Shown: one piece after another, positions 35,896 through 48,011 of the stretch
Layout of the letters: each line of letters begins with the position of its first letter
How positions within the stretch are numbered: position 1 is the first letter of the stretch
Position numbers and translations under genes: made by a program
Assembly (NCBI GenBank): GCA_963693315.1
Contig: OY856186.1
Location: forward strand, 283,894,944 to 283,958,943
Length of the DNA: 64,000 bases
Reading direction: 5' to 3'
From: Diogma glabrata
Taxonomy: Eukaryota; Arthropoda; Insecta; Diptera; Cylindrotomidae
Notes under the pieces: generated by a model
Seen by the model: the letters and a program-made list of their open reading frames with translations, nothing else
The model's database searches: none
What the model was told of the DNA's origin: nothing

Positions 35896-36546
35896 TTGTT
35901 CAGAACACCCACAGCGCACCAGAAGAACGGAATGACCTATGGTTTAATATCAAGAACGATGGGAATAACATCAATTGAATACAGAGTTGAAACACTAACG
36001 AAAATTCATAAAATATTACGTATGAATGACTTTCCGCATAAATTAATTAACCAACTGATTAGCCGATATGACAACCGGAACACAACGTCCAACCAATCGT
36101 TAACGTCCACACTAATGAAATATAATGGTTTGACCTATACCAAACATTTGTCTGAAAGTTTTAACAAAATGTTTGTCACTAATGATGGAAATATTAAAAT
36201 TGGATTCAAACCATTTTTTACTGTTCGAAAATCCATTGGTATGCCCAACGAAAAATTAAAACCTATTGATAGACATGGGCTGGTACACTCTTTTAATTGC
36301 ACTGATTGCCACGGTATATGTATTGGACAGACTGGCCAAAAACTTGGTTCTAGAATTAAACAACATATTGGTGATATTAACGCAACAAAAAGCAAATTCA
36401 ACAACACTGCCGCTTTCGAACACGCCAAACAAACAGGGCACTCGTTTAACTATGAAAATACAAAAATAATCACCATAGAAGAGTCATGGGCAAAACGGCT
36501 AACACGGGAACCAATAGCAATTTATAAAACAGACGTAAATCAATAA
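35896..36546 (+). CDS. Penelope-like C-terminal region with GIY-YIG endonuclease
   Basis: An open frame of 216 codons. The first half is the linker (ETLTKIHKILRMNDFPHKLI, FNKMFVTNDGNIKIGFKPFF). The endonuclease follows: GLVHSFNCTDCHGICIGQTG contains the Cys pair and CIGQT where GIY-YIG enzymes have YIGQT; then RIKQHI with the catalytic Arg and a downstream His, and AAFEHAKQTGH and ITIEESWAKRLTREPIAI, all conserved. The GIY tripeptide reads GLV and the second Tyr is Cys, so activity is questionable. In the intact element it nicks target DNA. The start is only the first Met after a frameshift; the protein is really the end of the reverse transcriptase frame. Confidence 0.85.
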   Translation: MFRTPTAHQKNGMTYGLISRTMGITSIEYRVETLTKIHKILRMNDFPHKLINQLISRYDNRNTTSNQSLTSTLMKYNGLTYTKHLSESFNKMFVTNDGNIKIGFKPFFTVRKSIGMPNEKLKPIDRHGLVHSFNCTDCHGICIGQTGQKLGSRIKQHIGDINATKSKFNNTAAFEHAKQTGHSFNYENTKIITIEESWAKRLTREPIAIYKTDVNQ

Positions 36547-37810
36547 ACCTAAGATCAGACCTCGATAAATTGAATCCATCATATACACAAATTCTAAAGT
36601 AGCCTCACTAAATTTCACCACTAAAATACATCAGAATAAAGGTTTGAGTCTCAACTTAAAGCTTATACATATTTATAACAAATTAGTAGAATCAATAAGG
36701 TTAATTATGTGTAAACGATTTTAATTAGTTTAATGCTGTACATAATTTGTTTTTTTTAGTACAGGTAATTGGGAGTACCTAAATATAAATGTCACTAACT
36801 TATTATCTTTTAATCATTTTATCAAATTACTTTTAATCATTTTATATAAAAAATTTTTTAACAAATTTATTTTAATTACATTTTTGTTCATGATAGTTAA
36901 GAAGCAGTACTAAATCTAGTCTTAATTTATTAGTTTATGTTGTGAATTAGTGTGGAAGCTCGATAATTCTATGTATATGTATAAAAAAATTCCATGTCAT
37001 GAAAACATCTCGTATCTTTTCTTAATAAAAAACCACTACAAAATTAGAAAGAATACCTTTTAAAGACCAGTTTTATGGTACAATACAACATATTATATCA
37101 TAAACGTTAAAATAAAACATATATAATATATTATCAGTTCAGAATTAGTATATTAATATAATATATCAGTTTATATTTCAAAGCACAACAGTTAATTCGA
37201 AAACTTTAATTCAATACACAAAACAATAGATGTTCAAATGCTGTTTATTTTTATTTCGCACTTTATATTTTAATATATTTATTTAATTTGATATAAGAAA
37301 ATAATTAAGTTTGATACTTATCAAGTGGATGTGGCTTTTGACGGGACGATGGCGTCGTTTTGCATAAATCCAAAAAATCTTCCAAATATCTCCAGAAAAT
37401 TTCTTTAATCTTCTATCTGGATAAGATAATTAATAAATCTTCATAAATTTTCAGCTCCTGCTCGAAGGACCAATAAATAAATTCCAACAATTTTGATTTA
37501 TTTTGCAGCCATCAAACAATAATTAATAGCACAAAATCTTTTTTTTATATTTTTTATTAACTTTAGATTGTTAACACACGATATTTACTGATTACTGATT
37601 AATCAAAATGTATTTATACTAACCAAGGTAATTATTTCCTTTTTGTTTAATGTTATTCGATTATTTTTTTTCGATTTTATTTTGGTAATGTTTTTAAGGT
37701 AATTTTTACAGAATAATTTTGAATCTGTTGAATAGCGTAAACAACGGTAATAAATCATATTTATAAATTTTTGATGTATTATAATTTCATATTTATAAAA
37801 AATTTAAACG
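36547..37810. other. Penelope 3' flank, then no recognised feature
   Basis: The first hundred or so bases are likely the Penelope 3' untranslated part. Beyond about 36660 nothing is recognised. AT-rich. Confidence 0.35.
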
Positions 37811-37951
37811 TTTGCAGAAAAAAAGGTGTATTTAATTCGGAGCTAATGTGACTTTTTGTGTATCGTCTATTATCGTCAAACTATAGACTCAACACAAAAA
37901 GTAGCACTTTAGCTCCTAATTAAATAATGTACTATTTCATTTAGCTGCAAA
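37811..37951. repeat. Inverted repeat, arms about 60 bp
   Basis: TTTGCAG at 37811 and CTGCAAA ending at 37951 bound arms that share GGAGCTAA and ACTTTTTGTGT with several small differences. The spacer is about 30 bp. MITE-like. Confidence 0.6.
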
Positions 37952-39690
37952 AATATATGTCAATACAATAAAATTTGTAAAACTTATTCCTACGAAACTA
38001 AGACTTATTAACTGTGACTGCCTTCGAATTAGTTGTTTTCTTTCGTCAATATCAATAACATACAAAATTATCAATTTCAAAAATTCAAAATCGGCTTAAA
38101 TCGACTAAAAAATGGTTTAATGGTAAAGTTACTACTAGGTTACAGTAGAAAATAAAGAATTCAAAAAAGCAATAGAAAGATTTGGTATACATTTTAGTTT
38201 TTTATAGAAAAAAATACACTAAAGATGGTAAAAATTCATTTACAATTTTTGGATGCCGAGATCAAAATCCTTCCCTAGGCACTATACTAGAAAACATTTT
38301 GGGATAACGATATCTCCTTCGTTCGTAACGTGAAAAGGCGTAAAATTAGATTTTGCTCTTGTTCATATCAAAAACATACCAAATTCTCGATTTTTAAAAC
38401 ATGAAATTAGAATCGACAAAAAATGTGCATATTCCAAATAATAGCTTCCATATAAAACATATTCTATTCTATATGTTTTTTTCCGTTTTTATCGAAAGTC
38501 TCATTGTCATCATAATTCCATTAACCGTTATAGCTTAAAAAAAACATATACATAAACATTTAGTACGCTTACATATTTATTTATTGGAATTCCATCACGA
38601 AACGAACTACAAAATAAAAGATTTATCCATTAGAGATTTTGAGTTTCCTATCACGGAAATAAATGTTATGCTGTATGTTGATCCCAAAATTAATATTCAA
38701 TACATGTTGAAATAAACATTTTTAGAAAGAAGAACAAACCCTATATAGGTTTATGAAAAGCTCGATAATAAAGTTCAGTTTAAATGTGTTATTGAGTTTC
38801 TTGTAAATATTTTTCTCGATATTATTATAATGATATAGTGTTCAAATGATATTTATGGTATTGAAAGAATCATATGAGAATGAAATTATCTAGTCAAATT
38901 AACTAAATGTATTTAGTCTTTATTTGATAGTCACTGTCCAGATTGACAGTTGAAGACCATCATCATCATCATTCCCTTACAGTTTCGTAATACATATTAA
39001 ATTAAAACTTTCTAATCAAAATAATGTGAAAATTATAATGTAAAATAAAAGAAAATTAATTTCTAATTAATACCTTTTCCTTTTATATTTTCAATAATTG
39101 TTTTGTGGTAGCAATAACAAAAAAAAGTTGAAAACTAGAAATAACATTAAAAGTTATATACTATGGTCACGCCAATTTTTAAATTGTTTCTTATTCGTTT
39201 TGGTGTTGTCAGTTAATTAGAAATATAATTTTAAGATAAATTATTACTGTTAGCATTGTCAGTTACGTTTAGTTAAAAGTGGTTTTACATTATAATTAAT
39301 AGAGCTATATTTAGTTACAGAAATTTAATTGAATATAAAACATGAAACGTGGCAAAATAAGAATATTTTATGCAAACAGTTTAGAAATAGTATATGGTAT
39401 AACGAGCATATAATAATATTGATATATTACGATTATTAAGGTTTACAACACAAAAATAGTGAGTGCTTTACATTTACGAGTAGATATAATTCTGTGCTAG
39501 TTTTACCCTATACTTTTTCTACGACCATCGTATTTAAACAATTTATTTACTCATAGCAAGCAAGAGTTATTAAGGTTTGAGAATAAATGAAAATGTTGTG
39601 GTTTTTATTTGTTTATTATTTTTTCATAAACTGAAAATTCTCTCTTATGTGCAAGATTTTTATTGGTTAAACGTTCGTATAACTTAAGGT
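37952..39690. other. No gene recognised
   Basis: AT-rich. Segments at about 37990–38110 and 38300–38430 share a weak direct repeat (ACATAC-x-AAATT and AATCGAC-x-AAAAAATG). A (CAT)n run is at about 38958. Confidence 0.35.
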
Positions 39691-40280
39691 AGAAACACAA
39701 CACGGACGATAAAAAATTTCGCTGTTGTAACCACAACAAAGGCGTTAGCGTTAAAAGCTGTCTAAAATAAAATTGCATAAACTAAAATACTTTGTTCTTT
39801 GTCAAAATGAATTTCACAAATTTCAATTTTAAAAATAACTAATTTTTACTAATAAATAAATAATAATAATTTTTCTACTAATAACTAATTTTAAAAATAA
39901 AATACAAAATACAAATTATGAAAATATATAAATGAATAAAACTGAACTTTGAACATAAACTGAAAATTCAGTTGACAACTCAAAACAAAACGATTACAAC
40001 CAGAAACGCGAAAAACATCAGAAAATCATATTTTTCAGTTGGCGGCACTGTCACTGTCACTGTCACATAACATTAAATATTACCCTTGCAGCCAAATAAA
40101 AATAAAACTGATATCTGGCAATAATCATCGCCGACGATAAATTAGAAATAGAATCTAAATTTTCTCCGACGCAAAAAACTTTTTCGTTTATCGCTGTAGT
40201 TGTGTTTGAAATGTATGTATCATATATATTCTAATGTTACTAACGTCGTCGTCGGACGATTTCGCCCATGTTGTGTTTCA
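39691..40280. mobile_element. Small inverted-repeat element with 10-bp flanking repeat
   Basis: GAAACACAACACGGACGA on the left pairs with its near-complement ending at 40280 on the right. TTAAACGTTC occurs just outside both ends (39667–39676 and 40285–40294), although 12–15 bp separates it from the clearest repeat on the left. Target duplications of 9–10 bp would suit a Mutator-like MITE. The class is uncertain. Confidence 0.4.
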
Positions 40281-40588
40281 AGCTTTAAACGTTCTAAATT
40301 AAATTACTAAAACTTGTATTATAAGTTGCAATTTCTAATTTAGTCGTAGACAAATTCTTTTTAATGATAGAGTATATATATAAATATAGGAATAAAGAGA
40401 GACATAAAAAATGGTGTGAGCAGATATTTCGTATTCAATTTCTCTTTCCGCTATTTTGATTTGTTTTTATTAACAGCCCCAAACTTTTTTATTAAATTAT
40501 AAATTAAAACCAACTCTAAATTTAAGATACCAAGAAATATTACATGTTTTCTTCATAGTTATGCTAATTTTTATAAAATCAATGAAAA

Positions 40589-40763
40589 TATAAGAACTGA
40601 ATCTAAAAAATTATGGTGCAAATTATGAAACTTTTTGCAATCCATATCATGGATCCATATTATGGATTGCAAAAAGTTTCATAATTTGCACCATAATTTT
40701 TTAGATATGGATTGCAAAAAGTTTCATAATTTGCACCATAATTTTTTAGATTCAGTTCTTATA
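40589..40763. repeat. Compound palindrome: one arm, two inverted copies
   Basis: A segment built on ATTATGGTGCAAATTATGAA runs forward at 40603–40647, then backward at about 40660–40705, then backward again to 40763. The last copy extends to the complement of TATAAGAACTGAA. So one palindrome arm has been duplicated in tandem. Copies are nearly identical, implying a recent origin. Confidence 0.85.
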
Positions 40764-41814
40764 TTATTCTTGATGGGAGATTTTCCATCGGGGTGATGTT
40801 AAATAACAAATAATTTACTGAATTAATCAATGAAAATAATTACGAGATTAATTACAGTTATTGTGTTATTTCCAGTGATTATTTAACTCAAATATTTTAT
40901 AAAGAACAAGCAAAATTTTCTAACGACACGAACAAATATTTAAGTTATGCAAATACCCGAGTCGAACTTTAACTACGATTTAAGTTGTCGACATTCTCAA
41001 ATGAACCTATTTTAGTCCTTTATTGCCTGTAAATAAGAGCTTTTTATTCTCGATAAACTTATTAACTCCTACAAATTCTAAAAACATACTATTTAATACT
41101 ACGTTCACATTGCCATGATTTTAAACAATTTTTGATTTCAGCTCGATTATCAGCTTGTTTTGATTAATTTTTACCCCTGAATATTTGATTTTCGAAAAAA
41201 AAATACAGCCCTACTTCAAAAGTGACATTTAATGAATCAAATATTTTGTTTTGAATTCAAATAAAAAGATGGCTATTGCAAAATTTCAATAAAATTTTGA
41301 ATCATACAAAAAAATTTTTCTTTAGATGGAGGTTTGGACTCAAAAAAAAGTAAAAAAAAACAGACAAATCTATTTGGATATCTTTAACATAGCTGAAATT
41401 AAAATTTTTTTCACAGATTTGGAATATGTGCAAATAGATTTCAAACTTAATCATGTTAATGATAATGTGAACAGTTTTTTGAAATCTTTAATTTTGGGTG
41501 ATTTCGAGCTTGATTTCATCGTAATATGAACGTAGTATAACATCTAATTAGAATCTCAAAAAACTATTTACAATCTACTTATTCTTATGTCGTATTATTT
41601 TGAAAAAAAAAAAAATTGATCTGAGATCAAAAAAATTAGCTGTCAGATCAAATTAGCTGTCAGTTTGTGTTCTTTGGCAAAAAAAGATTGATTTTAGGTA
41701 TATTTCATATAAAAATCTACCTATTGCAATGGGCTTCATCTCGGAATTTCGGAAAAATTTTTGTGCCAAACGACTATATATGATAAGCGGAGACAAAAAA
41801 ACAAAAAAAAAAAA

Positions 41815-42000
<186 letters not shown>

Positions 42001-42025
42001 GATATGAGATATAACGAAAACGAAC

Positions 42026-42960
42026 GGCACTCTCACGGTCGCATTTGTTGAGCTAGATCAAAAAAATTTTCTGTACTTGTGTGTTCTAATAATATCTTGG
42101 ACAAGTTCGTGAATCAGCAAAATCCGACACGTGGTTAAGAAACTAGAGGCTTTTTTCTGAAAAAAATTGATTTTTTAAAACCGTTATAACGGCCGTTTGG
42201 ATACTAATATTTCAAAAAATTTAACAAATTTAGAATTTTTGGAATCTTTTTTATCAATTTGTTTTAAAAATAGACCTCTGCAGTTAGAGGTTCCTGAGTG
42301 AGCGGTTCATACAAAAAAGTTTGCAAAAAAAATTTTTTTTTTAAAACAACCGACACTCTCACGGTCGCATTTATAAGGCCAGATCAAAAAACTTTTCTAA
42401 AAATGTGCGTTTTATTAATATCTTGGACCAGTTTGTAAATCAGCCCAATCCAACACATGGTTAAGAAACTAGAAGCTTTATACTAGAAAAAAACTCTGTT
42501 TTTTAGATCCGTTATAACGGCCGTTTGGATTCTAATATTTTTAAAAACTTCATAAATTTAGAATTTTTAAAACCTTTTTAATCAGTTTCTTTCAAAAAAA
42601 AGACCTCTGCAGTTGGAGGTTTCTGAGTGAGCGGCTCCAACAACAAAGCTTGTAAAACACAAAATGCGTTTGAATCAACCGGCGCTCTCACGGTTGCATT
42701 TGTGGAGCCAGATCAAAAAACCTTTCTTAAAAATGTGTGTTTTATTAATATCTTGGACAAGTTCGTAAATCAAAAAAATCTGACACATGGTTAAGGAACT
42801 ATAGGCTTTATACTAGAAAAAAAAGTAGTTTTTTTAATCCGTTATAACGGCCGTTTGGATACTAATATTTTTAAAATCTTCATAAATTTAGAATCTGTGA
42901 AAACATTTTAATCCGTTTCTTATAAATATAAACCTCTGCAGTTAGAGGTTTTAGACTTTT
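42026..42960. repeat. Three-copy tandem repeat, period about 327 bp
   Basis: TCTCACGGT recurs at 42031, 42357 and 42686, each followed by ATATCTTGGACAAGTTCGT-type sequence, CGTTATAACGGCCGTTTGGA and CCTCTGCAGTT-x-GAGG. CGTTATAACG and CCTCTGCAGTTAGAGG are themselves palindromic. The same unit, once, is in the copy at 57970–58748. Confidence 0.85.
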
Positions 42961-43405
42961 TGGCTTCAACAAAAAAGTTTGCAACAATCCCCAACTACAA
43001 TTTCCAAAAACCTTATAACAGTCAATGTCAACCTTATAACAGTCAAAAAAATAAAAGATTTGAATAGAAGAAATTAACTTTTTTTTCTTAGAAATAAACT
43101 TTTTTGATATTTTGCAGTAATTGCACGACATATGATATAGAGTAGGTTTGTGTCATAAATTCTCACACACATGTTCTGTGGTAGATTTGATATTTGTTTG
43201 TTGCAAAATTGGATAGATATAATTTTGCTTGTAGGTAGCTAATTATCTTTTTAAAATTTGTTCGATATCTGTTTGAAATTAGTTTGTTTTGTTTAAACTA
43301 ATCTGGTACATCAGATTCTACTGGCGCACAAAACTGTCTGATCTCGAAATCTACCTATTTCTAGCGGATATACGTGCCGCTTGGACTTTTTATTTTGATC
43401 TAGAT

Positions 43406-45074
43406 CAAGTTTTAAAAATCTAGATTTTTTGGTAGATATTACAAATACATTGAAATATTATTTTTAATTGTCAAATTTATGTAAAAAAACCGCCATTTTA
43501 ATTATTATTATTATTTTGTTCAAAAATAATTTATTATTATTTAAATTTCTAATTAATAATAAAGTTATTACAAATAAAATGATAAAACGTAAAATCTATC
43601 ATTTTCAAATGTAAACATAACCAAACATATCAAGTGACAGAACAAAAAGTCAAAACAATTTACTACTACATTTACAAAAGTAGATTGATTTATTTTATGC
43701 TGTTCGTCAATAAATCAATCATTTTTCAATCAAGCCAAAGAACGCGACATTAAAATACTCCTTTACACCTAAATAAGCCTGTTTTTCAACACCTTACTAA
43801 GTACTTATCATATCCTAAGAACTTAAAAAGTCCTATCAATTCTATCAATGTACAAAATTACATCTTATTTGAATCTTCAAAAACTATTTACGATTCCGAT
43901 CTTATTTCACATCAAACCCGACAAACATTTTTATACATGAAGATAGCGCTCGTATATTTAAGTTCTAAATTGGAAATGTATGAGTGTGATTTTGTTTGTA
44001 AAGGATGCGTCCATTTTTTCGCCATTTTTTTAATGATACAATTTAAAAGACCAAAATTCAGAAATCAAAAAATTTAAATATTTGAATTATGTGTAGAAAA
44101 TAATACTAATTTTCCATAAATTTCTCAGTATTATGAAAAATTAAATCAAAAAATCGATAAATCGATATGAAACAAGACAAATAAAAAATTTTAAAATAAT
44201 ATTATATTTTTTTTAAATCACTAAAATTAATTATTAAGAGGGCCTAATTGTTTAGCGAGATTATTTATATTAGATTAACTGAAAAATTTCTTTCGCACAT
44301 AATTTTATATAACATTAAAATTTAAATTCAATTAAATACATATAAATTATTTCCTAAAATGTTAAATAAAACCAACCATGTTAAAATATATAAAAATACA
44401 TTTTATTTTTCTATATTCTTATATTTCTTGTTCTTTCTTGTTCTTTCTTTTCTTTTGTTTATTTTTATTATCGCATCAAACAATTTTTTTTTCTTTTTGT
44501 TTTTTAATATTACGGAAAAGACCGAAAGAAATTTTTATAACGTCAATTTAACACCTTAAATGGGATTTTTTCCGGTAAGTAGCCCTTGTAGGAGCTATGT
44601 AGATGTTATTTTTGTATTGAAAATAAGTGATACTTAAATACTCTAAATTCTAAATAGTAGAATTTGTAGGTTTTAAAGAGTAGTTAAATTTCGACTCGGG
44701 TATTCTCAAAGTGTATTATGAAAATTTGCTGGTAAACTTTTTTCATGATGAACAAATTTATTTTTATTTGATAAAATATCAAAAATTATATCTTTGGTCA
44801 GTTGTTTTTCATTTCTTACTATACAATTTCAGGGAGGGAGAAATTATTCTTTTTTTTGTGGCAGGGTTTTTTTCTTATAATTCTAAGATTTTGAATCAAA
44901 TGAAAAAGTTATGCACGTCTATGGGAAGACATAGCACGTTTATAAGAAGACAACTATTTCTCAGAGAGACAAAGAGAGGAAAACAAACAAACAAAAAAAG
45001 ATTTGACAAAAGTCTATGGACGCTAAATATTAGTTGTGGTGATCGGTTAACCAATACCAAATATTTATCAAATA
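43406..45074. other. No gene recognised
   Basis: AT-rich. The 136-codon frame at 44711–45121 has a low-complexity, aromatic-rich composition, and its end runs through the dispersed repeat at 45075, so it is not called. Confidence 0.4.
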
Positions 45075-45254
45075 TAGTACATTTTGCTACAAGAGCTGAA
45101 AACACTGTTTTTCGTCAATGAAAATTTGTTCATGAGTGGGTAATTTCACGAACTTAACACTAAACGTACCGATACTTTTGGTATACTTATTCCTACCGCA
45201 AGGGGGTCAAATGACCCATTTATAAAATGTTATGTTAATTTATAATATGTTATT

Positions 45255-46460
45255 CGAAATTGATCGAAGCTCGTTACTCGGGGGTTTTTGGGGTCGCTGA
45301 ACACGAATATGATGTCGGCGATGACCCTCGGAGTACCTAGGGCCCAGGGCGGGTATGTCTAACTCATCTCCTGGAACTTTCCATAAATACAGCTCGAAAT
45401 TGATCGAAGCTCGTTACTCGGGGGCTTTTGGGGTCGTTGAACACGAATATGATGTCGGTGATGACCCTCAGAGTACCTAGGGCCCAAGGCGGGTATGTCT
45501 AACTCATCTCCTGGAACTTTCCATAAACACAGCTCGAAATTGATCGAAGCTCGTTACTCGGGGTTTTTTGGAGTCGCTGAACACGAATATGATGTCAGCG
45601 ATGACCCTCGGAGTACCTAGGGCCCAGGGCGGATATGTCTAGCTCATCTCCTGGAACTTTCCATAAATACAGCTCGAAATTGATCGAAGCTCGTTACTCG
45701 GGGGTTTTTGGGGTCGCTGAACACGAATATGATGTCGGTGATGACCCTCGGAGTAACTAGGGTCCAGGGCGGGTATGTCTAACTCATCTCCTGGAACTTT
45801 CCATTAATTCAGCTCGAAATTGATCGAAGCTCGTTACTCGGGGGTTTTTGGGGTCGCTGAACACGAATATGATGTCGGCGATGACCTTCGGAGTACCTAG
45901 GGCTTTTTTTTCTTTTATTAATTCGCTGAATAAATAAGATATAAATAAATAAGATTGTAACAAACAGATGAAAACTGTTTACTCCAGGATTTTTAAGGTC
46001 ACTTAAAAATCCGGGGTTCGAGCCCTAGGTATTCCGGGGGTCATCATCGACATAATATTTGTGTTCAGCAGCTCCAAAAGCCACCGATTAACGAGCTTCG
46101 ATCAATTTCGAGCTGTATTTATGGAAAGTTCCAGGAGATGATGTGTATATAACCCTCCCTGGCCCCTAGGTACTCCGAAGGTCATCGTCAACATCATATT
46201 CGTGTTCAGCGACCCCAAAACCCCAGATTAACGAGCTTCGATCAATTTCGAACTGAATTAATAGAAAGTTCCAGGAGATGAGTTAGACATACCCGCCCTG
46301 GGCCCTAGGTACTCCGAGGGTCATCACCGACATCATATTCGTGTTCAGCGACCCCAAAAACCCCCGAGTAACGAGCTTCGATCAATTTCGAGCTGAAATT
46401 ATGGAAAGTTCAAGGAGATGAAGTGTATATAACCCGCCCTGGTCCCTAGGCACTCCAGAA
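45255..46460. repeat. Inverted array of 140-bp GC-rich units
   Basis: CGAAATTGATCGAAGCTCGT starts units at 45255, 45395, 45535, 45675 and 45815 (exact 140-bp spacing). After a short hairpin centre (CAGGATTTTTAAG … CTTAAAAATCCGG, about 45973–46010) the units continue inverted to about 46460. Units are more GC-rich than the surroundings and differ at few positions, so the array is young or homogenised. Confidence 0.92.
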
Positions 46461-46568
46461 GTTTTTTTGCCGAAAAGTGGCTATGTTCACAAACTTTCCT
46501 GATGGCTTCCTGAATCGAATGCGAAAAACCGCATCTCGTTCCATCTTACTCTGCCAATTTGCTTAGGT

Positions 46569-47560
46569 TTAGTGCTTTATTTCCTCGTCTATAGTGATAC
46601 ACTCGTAAAAAAAATTATCAGTGGTAACGCCTCTTCCACACTCTGTGAACAGTTCTAGTAGCTTAAGAACTACGAATTCCCCTAGTGGAGCTGACGAATC
46701 TCTGTTCTCATCCTTCCCCAAATATGAAAATCTATTTATAATATATTTGGTCTTGACGTCAGACGCTAGCCAGAATTTGATTCCAAACTTATCTGGTTTG
46801 TTTAGCATATACTGGGTAAATCTGCATCTCGCTTTGGTTGAAAAAAGCTGTTCATAGATAGTTACATGTGGCCCAGGCTTATAACAATTTTTGCTATTCT
46901 CGATGAATTTGTACCATACTTCTAACGCATAATTTCACAGAAACTATTACTACTTATGGTTTTTGAAAAAAAATCAGAGCTCATTTCTTGTTCCAAAGAT
47001 ATGATATGTTTAAATTTTTTGCCTCATATGCGCCACGTGCAAATAGAATTGCCAACAATGCATTGAGTTTTTCAGGAGCTAAAATCCATTTATATCCTAA
47101 CACCTGAAATGCCTCTCCTTCTGTGCGTTTTATCACGTGGCTGTCAATTAGCAGAGAAAACGCAGTTCTCACGTTGCATAATATATCGTTTGATATATCC
47201 TGTCGGGCCTGCAACCTCTCTAAAAATATTATGAATAGGTGCATGTCCAGGTGAAAACCCTTGTTGTATTTCCTGCCATTTTGTCCCATCGGCCGCAATG
47301 TCGAGGCATCGTTCTTCTTCTTCACTTTCCGAACTGAATAACGTTTTTTTACTCTTTTGTCTTCTGCGAATAATCAAAATATTATCGTCTTCACTTACTT
47401 TACCTGAAGACTTACTTCCGCTTGTACTGTCAGATGAATCAATATTTTTTTTAGTGTTATTCACTTCACTTTCAGATAGTTCCTCTTCACTGAATTCTGA
47501 ACACACATCTATTTCATTTATTATTTTCAATGATTTTTGGTATTTTGAATTTCTAGACAT
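46569..47560 (-). pseudogene. piggyBac transposase, inactivated
   Basis: The first ATG is at 47560. The acidic Ser/Glu-rich N-terminus leads to DGTKWQEIQQGF and HNIFREVAGPTGYIKRY. The frame shifts near 47180 into TAFSLLIDSHVIKRTEGEAF and LNALLAILFARGAYEAKNLN, then stops at 46981. After lost sequence, 46930–46569 resumes with WYKFIENSKNCYKPGPHVTI, YEQLFSTKARCRFTQYMLNK and VTTDNFF. In active enzymes the DDE site has Asp in TIDEQL; here it is TIYEQL. The second Asp (TTDNFF) is kept. The C-terminal part with the third Asp and the zinc finger is missing or diverged. Confidence 0.9.
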
Positions 47561-48011
47561 ATTTTCATCAGTAGAATAATTAACACACAATTCTTGACTC
47601 ACAAAATAAACTATAAAATGTTCAAACTACAATTATCACTTAGAGTAGAGTGCTCTTTCTAATTATTTCATCACCAAATGATGTAAATGATGAAAAATAG
47701 CAAAATAGAAGATGCAATAGCAAAAATATGTAATGCGATAGTTTTTTCAAACAATTACACATTCAAATCTTTATGAATTTACAAAAATTCACCCAGGGGT
47801 CAAATGACCCTTTGTGGTAGTTTAGCCAAATTCAATTTTTTTCTCGTTTAAAAAGTAGTTGAGAGATGAAGCCACGTTGTGAAATAATTCGATTTTAATT
47901 TTCAAAAAAAGTAGTGAAAGCAAATAGTGGTTTAATAATGTCGTTTTTACGAAATTGTAAGAAATTTTTTGAAAAGGGTCATTTGACCTCTGACGATAGT
48001 AATAGTGTTAA

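Larger units (their letters stand above)
35100..36546 (+). mobile_element. Penelope-like retroelement, 5'-truncated
   Basis: A plus-strand reverse transcriptase followed by a GIY-YIG endonuclease is the defining architecture of Penelope-like elements. It begins inside the fingers/palm region at about 35100 directly against the BEL element, so it is 5'-truncated. Breaks: a frame change near 35403, TAA at about 35602, TAG near 35885 and a frame change near 35920. The 3' flank to about 36660 is probably its untranslated end. Confidence 0.88.
45154..48011 (-). mobile_element. piggyBac-family transposon, full length but dead, TTAA-flanked
   Basis: TTAA at 45154–45157 and 48008–48011 flank an element of about 2850 bp. 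Both ends begin CACTA and have the palindromic GGTCAAATGACC about 30–50 bp in; a further copy of that motif is at about 47799. TTAA target choice plus a piggyBac transposase on the minus strand make the family clear. The transposase has a frameshift, a deletion and a lost catalytic Asp, and a roughly 1.2-kb inverted 140-bp repeat array lies between transposase and left end. Confidence 0.9.

Noticed and set aside
44711..45121. 136-codon plus-strand frame
   Set aside because: Aromatic-rich, no motif, and the C-terminal part overlaps a dispersed repeat also found at 28020–28150.
46003..46030. tRNA-like GGTTCGAGCCC
   Set aside because: It resembles a tRNA T-arm, but no acceptor, D-arm or anticodon arm can be drawn; it is a junction in the inverted 140-bp array.
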